Position numbers and translations under genes: made by a program
Assembly (NCBI GenBank): GCA_902525795.1
Contig: CABZIT010000005.1
Location: forward strand, 1 to 54,532
Direction: 5' to 3'
Length of the DNA stretch: 54,532 bases
From: an uncultured Bacteroidota bacterium
GTDB lineage: Bacteria > Bacteroidota > Bacteroidia > Flavobacteriales > Flavobacteriaceae
Shown: one piece after another, positions 20,592 to 28,035 of the stretch
How the letters are laid out: each line of letters begins with the position of its first letter
How positions within the stretch are numbered: the stretch's first letter is position 1
The notes under the pieces: generated by a model
Database searches by the model: none
Told to the model about the DNA's origin: nothing
Seen by the model: the letters and a program-made list of their open reading frames with translations, nothing else

Positions 20592-21716
20592 ATGGAAAAA
20601 AAACTTAATCAAGTGAAAAAAATCGTTTTCCTGTGTATCTTATTATTTTTTACATGTAGTAAAGATGATTCAACAATAGATCATCTATGTTGTGTAAATG
20701 AATCACTAACCTATGTTCCTACAACGAGTTTAAAAAGCCTTGCTAATTTTCCTATTGGAAATATTGTTTCCGCTAATAAAATTTTAACTAATAATCAATT
20801 CAAATCCGTACTCTTGAATGATTTCAACAGTATTACAGCTGAAAATGACATGAAAATGGCTAATATTTTTATTGGGCCTAATTCATATGATTTTACTGAT
20901 GGAGATATAATAGTTGATTTTGCACAGCAAAATGGTTTAAGAGTTTTTGGACATACTTTAATATGGCATAGCTCTATTCCAGATTGGTTACAAAATTACT
21001 CAGGAACAGATGAGGAGTTTGAACAACTAATTGAAGATTATGTTAAGTCTACAGTTTCCCATTTTTCTCAACAAAAAATGGTTATTAACGGTGAGGAAGT
21101 CTCTGTAGTCGCTGCTTGGGATGTTGTTAATGAGGCATTTACAAGTCAAGCTGAAAGTTCAATCTTTAGACAAAGAATCGGAGATGATTATCTCGAAAAG
21201 TGCTTTACTTGGGCAAGAGAGGCTGATCAGGATGTAAAATTATTTTACAACGACTATAAGATTGAGTCAATTCCGGCAAAGTTAAATCAGGTTCTAAGCT
21301 TAATTGATGACTTTAGAAGCAACAATATCCCAATTGATGGAATTGGACTACAGATGCACATCGATCATATAGACCCAAATCTTGTTCAAATTAAAAATCA
21401 TCTCGATCAAATCATTGAAAAAGATATTCTTATTCACTTTTCAGAGTTGGATATTACGGTAAATAGAACCATAGATATAAGTGAATTAACTTATGAAAGA
21501 GCATTAAGTCAAGAAAATAGATACAGAAATGTTGTTGAAACATATAGAAGAGTCCCTCTTGAAAATAGATTTGGAATTACTTTGTGGGGTATGAGGGATG
21601 TTGACAGCTGGTTATTAAATCATCATAACAATCCTCTAGAGTACCCTTTACTTTTTGATATTGGTTATAATGCAAAAATTTCACACCGGGGATTTGCTGA
21701 AGGATTAATTGAGTAA
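20592..21716 (+). CDS. GH10 endo-1,4-beta-xylanase-like lipoprotein
   Basis: Lipobox-like ILLFFTCSKDD, SITAENDMKMANI, GLRVFGHTLIWHSSIPDWLQ, AAWDVVNEAFT (acid/base), IHFSELDITVNR (nucleophile), FGITLWGMRDVDSWL. Confidence 0.93.
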   Translation: MEKKLNQVKKIVFLCILLFFTCSKDDSTIDHLCCVNESLTYVPTTSLKSLANFPIGNIVSANKILTNNQFKSVLLNDFNSITAENDMKMANIFIGPNSYDFTDGDIIVDFAQQNGLRVFGHTLIWHSSIPDWLQNYSGTDEEFEQLIEDYVKSTVSHFSQQKMVINGEEVSVVAAWDVVNEAFTSQAESSIFRQRIGDDYLEKCFTWAREADQDVKLFYNDYKIESIPAKLNQVLSLIDDFRSNNIPIDGIGLQMHIDHIDPNLVQIKNHLDQIIEKDILIHFSELDITVNRTIDISELTYERALSQENRYRNVVETYRRVPLENRFGITLWGMRDVDSWLLNHHNNPLEYPLLFDIGYNAKISHRGFAEGLIE

Positions 21717-21743
21717 AATCAAATATATTTTAGAATAAAAAAT

Positions 21744-22529
21744 ATGTTAAAACAAAAAAAAGTAATTGTATCCTTAACCTCTTTTCCTGCTGCAATGATT
21801 TATGCTAAGGATGCAATTAATTCTATTTTAGCAGGCAATACTTTACCTGACAAACTTGTTCTCTACCTTACATTTTCACAATTTAAAGACAACAAAGTTC
21901 CATTGGAACTTATGAACTTAGCTAATAGTAACCCCTTATTTGAAATTAGGAATTATAGTCAAGATATTCGTTCTTACAGAAAATTGATTCCTGCTCTAAA
22001 TGATTTTCCAAATGATATCATTGTGACAATTGATGATGATGTTAGGTATCACAAAAATATGTTGAGAGACTTACTTCTCTTACATAAACAAATTCCAGAT
22101 GTTATTATTGCCAATCGAGCCAAAAAGATAAAACTAAATGCTCCTTATCGACAATGGAAAAAATACAGATGGTATCATTTTATTTTCAAAAAATTAAATT
22201 ATAATTTTAAAAATATACAAACTGGCGTTGGAGGAGTTTTATACCCCCCAAATTCATTGAATGAAGAGATGATTCATTCCAATGTATTTAAAAAAATTAC
22301 GCCAACAGCAGATGATATATGGTTTTGGGCTGCAGCAGTGGCCAACGGAACGTATATTTTACCTTTCCCCTTTGGAAAGTATAACAAACCTACTGGATTA
22401 AAAAAACCAAAAAATTTATCCTTAAAAACTATCAATTTTAAAACTGGTGCAGATTTAAATCGTATAGGGCTTGAAAAAATTCTTAAAATGTATCCAATAA
22501 TCAAACAAAGAGTTGAAAATGAAAATTGA
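21744..22529 (+). CDS. Glycosyltransferase (GT-A type, copy 1)
   Basis: VIVSLTSFPAAMIYAKDAINSILAGNTLPDKLVLYL, DxD-type IIVTIDDDVRYHKNML, PTADDIWFWAAAVANGTYILP. Paralog of the 23525-24304 gene. Confidence 0.75.
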   Translation: MLKQKKVIVSLTSFPAAMIYAKDAINSILAGNTLPDKLVLYLTFSQFKDNKVPLELMNLANSNPLFEIRNYSQDIRSYRKLIPALNDFPNDIIVTIDDDVRYHKNMLRDLLLLHKQIPDVIIANRAKKIKLNAPYRQWKKYRWYHFIFKKLNYNFKNIQTGVGGVLYPPNSLNEEMIHSNVFKKITPTADDIWFWAAAVANGTYILPFPFGKYNKPTGLKKPKNLSLKTINFKTGADLNRIGLEKILKMYPIIKQRVENEN

Positions 22530-23466
22530 TAACCCAAGTATTGATTTAGTTTATCTTTGGGTTGATGGTAATGACTCCAAATGGCTGGAAAAGCGAGAAC
22601 CCTTTTTAGAAAAAAAAAGGACAAATTCCTTAAAAAATTTTAGAAGTTATTTCAATAATGATGAGTTAAAATACAGCTTACGCTCAGTTGAAAGATATGC
22701 GCCATGGGTAAGAAAAATTTTTATTCTCACTGATAATCAAAAACCAAAATGGCTTGACATTTCCAATCCTAGAATAAAAATTATTAATCAAAATGACATA
22801 TTGCCGCGCAAAAGTTTACCATGCTTTAACTCTAATTTGATTGAACAATTTTTACATAAAATACCAAATCTTTCGGAGCATTTTATTTTATCAAATGATG
22901 ATATGTTTCTTAATAAAACTGTTTTACCAACAATTTTTTTTGCTGCAGACGGATTCCCTATAATACGTCTAAATAGAAAACGCTTTAGAAAGTTTCGTTG
23001 GTTTTTAAGAGAAAAAATTTTCAAAAAACCTCACAAAATGTATAGCAAAGCTTTATTTAATGCTGCTGAATTGGTAAAAGATAAATTTGGTTTGTTCTAC
23101 AACGGTTTGCCTCATCATAATATGGATAGTTATTTGAAAAGTGATTGTATGCGAGTTTCTGAGAAAATTTTCAAAAATGAAATTGATAATATGAAAATCA
23201 ATCATGTTAGAAGTGAAAATGATATACAGCGCGTAATATATTCTTATGTCGCTTTGGCTGAAAAGCGAGGTTATTTACAATATGTCTCTGATAACGAGTC
23301 AATTCACGTTCATATCCAAAAAGAGAGGCATTATGATAAACTAAAAAAATTCAATCCAACATTTTTTTGTATGAACGATACTGAATATGCTGATGACAAG
23401 GACCGTATGAAATTAAAAGTTTGGTTAAATAGTCGTTTTCCAGAAAAATCAGAGTTTGAAAAATAA
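22513..23466 (+). CDS. Stealth family protein (predicted hexose-1-phosphate transferase, copy 1)
   Basis: CR1-like IDLVYLWVDGNDSKWL, CR2-like DELKYSLRSVERYAPWVRKIFILTDNQKPKWL, HFILSNDDMFLNKTV, GLPHHNMDSYLKSD. Overlaps the preceding GT by 17 nt. Confidence 0.88.
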   Translation: MKMKIDNPSIDLVYLWVDGNDSKWLEKREPFLEKKRTNSLKNFRSYFNNDELKYSLRSVERYAPWVRKIFILTDNQKPKWLDISNPRIKIINQNDILPRKSLPCFNSNLIEQFLHKIPNLSEHFILSNDDMFLNKTVLPTIFFAADGFPIIRLNRKRFRKFRWFLREKIFKKPHKMYSKALFNAAELVKDKFGLFYNGLPHHNMDSYLKSDCMRVSEKIFKNEIDNMKINHVRSENDIQRVIYSYVALAEKRGYLQYVSDNESIHVHIQKERHYDKLKKFNPTFFCMNDTEYADDKDRMKLKVWLNSRFPEKSEFEK

Positions 23467-23524
23467 TTGTAGAATCAGTAAAATATATTCTACAAAAGTC
23501 TTAAACTAAATTTTATTTCTGAGC

Positions 23525-24304
23525 TTAATTTTTAGCCTCGAATCTCTGTTTAATTATTGGAAATTTTTTAATTATACTCTCAAAAACTTTTCGGTTTACA
23601 TCAACACTTGAAAACACATTGGTACTTCTTAAAGAAACTTTTGAGGGTTTTCTAAGGTCAGTTTGACGCCAAAAACCAAATGGTATTGGAGCTATTTTGG
23701 TTCCGTTTGCAACTGCTGCTGCCCAAAACCATATATCATCAACTGTTGGAGCCATCTGCATAAATAACTCAGTTTTCAGCATTTCTTTCGATAAAGAATT
23801 TGGTGGATACAAAACACCTCCAACCCCAGTTTGTAAATTTCTAAAACTTGGTTTAAAACTGCGTGTTAACAAGCTTACACGCTTATAGCATTTCCATTTT
23901 CTATACTTAGCATTTAACTTTATGCGTCTAATACGATGTCCAATTATGGAATTGGGGTATTTCTTATGACGACTTAATAAGCATTTTAACATGTTTTTGT
24001 GATAACGGACATCGTCATCGATTGTTACTATTATTTCATTTGGAAAATCTTGCATTGCGGGGATTAACTTGGTATATGAGCGAATGATCTCATTACAGTA
24101 TCTAACTTCAAAAATTGAAGTTACTGACAATAAAGCTTTTATATTTGATGGGATTTTCCCACTGGGGAACTGTTGTCTAGTAAGGTAAAGCACTATTTTA
24201 TCTGGAAGAACTGAGCCATCTAAAATAGACTGAATTGCCTTTACTGCAAAAGGAAGGGCCACAGGAAAAGAAGTTAATGATACAATAATTTGCTTTTTTT
24301 GCAT
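23525..24304 (-). CDS. Glycosyltransferase (GT-A type, copy 2; start corrected from the supplied ORF)
   Basis: MQKKQIIVSLTSFPVALPFAVKAIQSILDGSVLPDKIVLYL aligns with copy 1 (MLKQKKVIVSLTSFPAA...). The listed start at 24358 adds an unmatched 18-aa extension overlapping the upstream gene. Confidence 0.77.
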   Translation of the reverse strand: MQKKQIIVSLTSFPVALPFAVKAIQSILDGSVLPDKIVLYLTRQQFPSGKIPSNIKALLSVTSIFEVRYCNEIIRSYTKLIPAMQDFPNEIIVTIDDDVRYHKNMLKCLLSRHKKYPNSIIGHRIRRIKLNAKYRKWKCYKRVSLLTRSFKPSFRNLQTGVGGVLYPPNSLSKEMLKTELFMQMAPTVDDIWFWAAAVANGTKIAPIPFGFWRQTDLRKPSKVSLRSTNVFSSVDVNRKVFESIIKKFPIIKQRFEAKN

Positions 24305-24311
24305 TGTAGAC

Positions 24312-25352
24312 CTAAAGTTCAAAGTTCGATTTTTGAGGTAAAATACTGTCGAATGCATCTTTTATATCGCTGATAACCTGATCGTAATTTTGGATTCGAA
24401 TATTGTCATTCAGACATATTAGTTTATAAGATTGGTTTCTAATAACCTTTACAGCTTTTTTTTGTTTTGGTTGTATCATAAGCGGAAACATTTTGGTATC
24501 ATTATAAGTATTGTATGGCGTAAAATTACCAGTGCACATTTGCCAAGCTCTAAATAACTCCGGGGTGTAATCAGTCACTGCACGGAATCTGTTTAACGAA
24601 GTTTCTGTTAATTCTTTTCCGCAATGTTTCCATACGTCTTTAAACATACTTTTTAAAAAAGGTTGTGCATTGTGAGGTGTCCGCAAGGTGATAAATCTTG
24701 GATAAAATTTCAACAAGTAGTTCATCCACAATTTTTTTCCATATAAGGGGCTGAACCACTTATTGTAAAACTTATTTATGACATCTTTTTTATTAAAATG
24801 TTTATTTATGAGTTTGATATTGTTTTTAATTCTTATATACCATTGTGACCAATTTGGGTTATACTGAAAAATAGAAATATCACAGGGTAACCCATTTTGA
24901 AAAAAACGACTTTTATCTATATGATTAATAATGAAAAAATCATCGTTAAAATACACAAAATGTTCTGCTAAATCTGGAATTTTATGTAAATAACGTTCAA
25001 TGACGACAGAGTTATAGCTGGGTAAAAACTGATTTGGAATAAAATCTTTATGATTAATAAGATTAATTTTGGGATGATTTTCATCTAACCATTCGGGTTT
25101 TTGTCCACAGGTTACAAAATGTATTTTTCGTACCCAAGGGGCAAATTTTTCAACGCCGCGAAACCAGAATTTCAATAAACCGTAATCTCTAAAGCGTGCC
25201 ACAGAAACAGAGTTCTTTTCATTTTCTGTTTTGTTAGAATACTTAACAAAATTTTGTTGCCATTCAGAGTTATTCATATCCACCCATGTAATTACAAAAT
25301 CTATTTCCATAGTATTTGTGGTCCTACAATTAGTTACAGTAAATTTAAACAA
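24312..25352 (-). CDS. Stealth family protein (predicted hexose-1-phosphate transferase, copy 2)
   Basis: MEIDFVITWVDMNNSEWQ, FRDYGLLKFWFRGVEKFAPWVRKIHFVTCGQKPEWL, HFVYFNDDFFIINHI, RTPHNAQPFLKSMF: same conserved regions as copy 1. Confidence 0.87.
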   Translation of the reverse strand: MFKFTVTNCRTTNTMEIDFVITWVDMNNSEWQQNFVKYSNKTENEKNSVSVARFRDYGLLKFWFRGVEKFAPWVRKIHFVTCGQKPEWLDENHPKINLINHKDFIPNQFLPSYNSVVIERYLHKIPDLAEHFVYFNDDFFIINHIDKSRFFQNGLPCDISIFQYNPNWSQWYIRIKNNIKLINKHFNKKDVINKFYNKWFSPLYGKKLWMNYLLKFYPRFITLRTPHNAQPFLKSMFKDVWKHCGKELTETSLNRFRAVTDYTPELFRAWQMCTGNFTPYNTYNDTKMFPLMIQPKQKKAVKVIRNQSYKLICLNDNIRIQNYDQVISDIKDAFDSILPQKSNFEL

Positions 25353-25474
25353 AGTTAGGGTAAATCTAAGTGTGTTTTATTAACGTTAAAATACTTTCTC
25401 TGCAAAGTTTATGTACTAAACTAGGGTTTAAACTATAAAAAAAATATTTTTGTTATATAAAGTCAGATAAAAGA

Positions 25475-26278
25475 ATGTTTAGATTTATATTCAAAAGAAA
25501 ATACCAATTTTATCTAACCCTTTGTGCCATTGCTAAAAACGAAGGTCGCTATTTAAAAGAATGGATTGAATATCATAAGATGTTGGGTGTTGAAAAGTTC
25601 TTTATATATGATAACGAGAGCACTGATAATACCCAGGAAATTTTGAAACCCTATATCGATAGTAATTTAGTAGAATATCGTTATTTTCCTGGAAAGAAAA
25701 TGCAACTTAAGGCTTATGCTAACTGTGTGAGAAAGCATAAACGCCACACCAGATATATGGGTTTTTTGGATATCGATGAATTTATAGTACCCATCAAGCA
25801 CAAAACCATTCCAGATTATTTGCGTAGTTTGGGCAGCTTTTCAGGTGTTCAAATTAATTGGTTAGTTTATGGCAGTGCGGGAGCTAAAAAAAGAGAAAAA
25901 GGGCTTGTTATGGAACGATTTAAAGACCATTCTTTGCCTGAACATAAACTTAATCGTCATATAAAAGTCATTCTTAACCCCAGATTAATTTTAAGATTTT
26001 TTTCAGCGCATCGACCTGTAATTTTTGGAAGATATATTGATTCTAATGGAAATCCTGCAAAAAAACAATTTTGGTATAGAACACCTATATCTAATCAGAT
26101 ACGTATAAATCATTATGCTATAAAAAGTTACGAGGAATTTTTGGAAAAACGTAGTCGTGGAAGAGCAAGATTTGATAGAAAACGAGGGTTTGATTATTTT
26201 GACAATTATGACCTAAACGATATTAAAAATGACTCTATTATGAATAAATATATTAATGAATTAAAGAAACGGACTTAA
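25475..26278 (+). CDS. GT92/GT2-like glycosyltransferase
   Basis: LTLCAIAKNEGRYLKEWIEYHKMLGVEKFFIYDNESTDNTQEILKPYI ... RYMGFLDIDEFIVP is the characteristic GT92 N-terminal pattern. Confidence 0.87.
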   Translation: MFRFIFKRKYQFYLTLCAIAKNEGRYLKEWIEYHKMLGVEKFFIYDNESTDNTQEILKPYIDSNLVEYRYFPGKKMQLKAYANCVRKHKRHTRYMGFLDIDEFIVPIKHKTIPDYLRSLGSFSGVQINWLVYGSAGAKKREKGLVMERFKDHSLPEHKLNRHIKVILNPRLILRFFSAHRPVIFGRYIDSNGNPAKKQFWYRTPISNQIRINHYAIKSYEEFLEKRSRGRARFDRKRGFDYFDNYDLNDIKNDSIMNKYINELKKRT

Positions 26279-26355
26279 TAAGTTCAGATTTTTAGAAATT
26301 TTTAGCAGACTAACAAATTCTTGTAATTTAAAATTAATTACTATATTTAATAGGT

Positions 26356-26601
26356 ATGAAGCGAATTTTAAAACTTTTTGCAATTTTTTTAGGAACTTTT
26401 TTTACAGCTGGTCTTGTTTCATGTAGCAGTGATAGTGATAACGATTGTTGCACCTTTTCTTATGTTGACGAAGGGATTACTTATACATACTCCTATTGTC
26501 CTGATGGTTCATATACATACTCTGTTGATGGAGATGTGATTTACACTGGAACTTGGGATGACTGGACTACCTGGGAAGATATTTCTAGCGACTGCAATTA
26601 A
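26356..26601 (+). CDS. Small lipoprotein of unknown function
   Basis: 81 aa; lipobox GLVSCSSDSDNDCC; Cys/aromatic-rich mature part TYTYSYCPDGSYTYSVDGDVIYTGTWDDWTTWEDIS. Confidence 0.6.
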   Translation: MKRILKLFAIFLGTFFTAGLVSCSSDSDNDCCTFSYVDEGITYTYSYCPDGSYTYSVDGDVIYTGTWDDWTTWEDISSDCN

Positions 26602-26644
26602 AAATAGAGCACACAAATTAGTTAGTATCTTCTAATCTTTTTTT

Positions 26645-27523
26645 ATGAAAAAGGTAAAAAAGAAAGAATATAATGGTTACGGTGTTTTAGCAGAACAAAC
26701 TTTCAAAATTAATAAACTATTAGCGAGTGTAGCACGCTATTTTCTCAGTTTGTCACACAAATTTAAATTTGAACAATTTAAAATTATGTTTGGTGAGCGT
26801 GATGATGATATATATATATCTACCTATCCAAAATCAGGAACAACTTTAATGCAAATGATTTTATATCATTTAACCACAGATGGAAAAATGAATTTTAAGC
26901 ATATATATGATGTTTCACCTTGGATTCATAATGCTTCTTTTATTGGTCAGAAACCGCCAGATTTAAGCTCTCCAAGAATTATTAAAACCCATGACAACTA
27001 CAAAGAGTTTAGTAAAAAAACAAAAGGGAAGTTTATATATATATATAGAAATGGGATGGATGTTGCAATATCAAACTACCATCAACAAAAAAATTACAAC
27101 AACTCTGATTTAAAATTAGATAAATATTTAAATGTTTTTTTTAAACAAAAAAAATGGTTTAAACACACTAGTGAATGGATGTTAAATAAAAAAAATTTTT
27201 CTATTCTCTATGTAAAATATGAAGATCTTTTAGAAAATAAGACAAAAGAAATTGAACGTATAATTAGTTTTTTGGGTATTCCAAGAAATAAAAAAGCTAT
27301 TGAAAGAGCGTTAAAGTATTCTAGCTTTGAGTTTATGAAGAAAAATGAGAATTTATTCGGAGAGCAACCTAAGGTTTCAGAAAAAATATATAATCAGTTT
27401 ATAAGAAAAGGAAAAAGTGGAGAGGGAAAAAGTCTTTTAACCAAGAAGCAAAAAGATATGTTTATGGAATATTATAAACGAATGGTTAAAAGTATTGAGG
27501 AAAAAACCTTTGGTCCAAAATAG
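26645..27523 (+). CDS. Sulfotransferase domain protein (PAPS-dependent type)
   Basis: 5'-phosphosulfate loop-like ISTYPKSGTTLMQMILYHL; GKFIYIYRNGMDVAISNYH (3'-PB-like); VKYEDLLENKTKEIERIISFLGI; C-terminal RKGKSGEGKSLLT. Confidence 0.9.
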   Translation: MKKVKKKEYNGYGVLAEQTFKINKLLASVARYFLSLSHKFKFEQFKIMFGERDDDIYISTYPKSGTTLMQMILYHLTTDGKMNFKHIYDVSPWIHNASFIGQKPPDLSSPRIIKTHDNYKEFSKKTKGKFIYIYRNGMDVAISNYHQQKNYNNSDLKLDKYLNVFFKQKKWFKHTSEWMLNKKNFSILYVKYEDLLENKTKEIERIISFLGIPRNKKAIERALKYSSFEFMKKNENLFGEQPKVSEKIYNQFIRKGKSGEGKSLLTKKQKDMFMEYYKRMVKSIEEKTFGPK

Positions 27524-27574
27524 CCTTTCAGTAATATATCTAATATTGTAAGCATTATTCAAAGCAAGAAATAG

Positions 27575-27960
27575 TGGAGTCGCCGAGAATCGAACTCGGG
27601 TCCAAACAAGAAAATAAATAAGTTTCTACATGCTTAGTTTTTATTTAATTTTCGTTGCTATGCTAACTAAAAACAGTATACATAACACTTAGTTTCTTTA
27701 TTTCAAAAATATGTCGAAACTCATATTTTCTATGTCAACATTTACGATGTTTCTATATGATCGCCGTTGACAATGGCTATCATGAAACATTTAGCTTTTC
27801 CACCTTGTGGAACGAGGCTAATCTTACTATAATTCAGATTATGCAGCTAAAGCGTATTTATTTTCGCCGTTTAAAATTAAAATTGATTTTTACGCGTACT
27901 ATTTTATTGCGCGACATGCTTGTTATTCACTTTGGCTTGCTGTCAAAACCAATCGACCCC
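27575..27960 (-). ncRNA. ssrA: tmRNA (transfer-messenger RNA)
   Basis: The 5' end GGGGTCGATTGGTTTTGACAGCAAGCC (revcomp of 27934-27960) pairs with the 3' ...GGACCCGAGTTCGATTCTCGGCGACTCCA. The acceptor stem GGGGTCG/CGACTCC forms with one G-U; internal tag ORF present. Confidence 0.95.
27839..27868 (-). other. tmRNA proteolysis-tag reading frame GENKYALAA-stop
   Basis: Revcomp reads GGC GAA AAT AAA TAC GCT TTA GCT GCA TAA, within ssrA. Confidence 0.93.
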
Positions 27961-28035
27961 ATATTTTCAAAGAACAAAATTGATTTGCAAATATATAAAA
28001 ATTTGCAGATCCATAATTTAGGTTATTTTTGAAAT

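Noticed and set aside
22274-22624. 116-aa minus-strand ORF antisense to GT and Stealth copy 1
   Set aside because: Shadow ORF; the sense frames carry the conserved GT and Stealth motifs.
24305-24358. Upstream start of GT copy 2 giving 18 extra residues (MHSTVFYLKNRTLNFRST)
   Set aside because: Overlaps the Stealth copy 2 3' end, absent from the paralogous GT; ATG at 24304 is the better start.
19444-27575. Genomic island integrated at the 3' end of ssrA
   Set aside because: The 3' end of tmRNA is a common integration site, but no integrase and no second copy of the ssrA 3' sequence (tggagtcgccgagaatcgaactcggg) was seen in the window. A whole-genome search for the direct repeat would be decisive.
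27757-28032. 91-aa plus-strand ORF
   Set aside because: Lies antisense across ssrA; sequence is the complement of tmRNA and its promoter region and does not resemble a protein.
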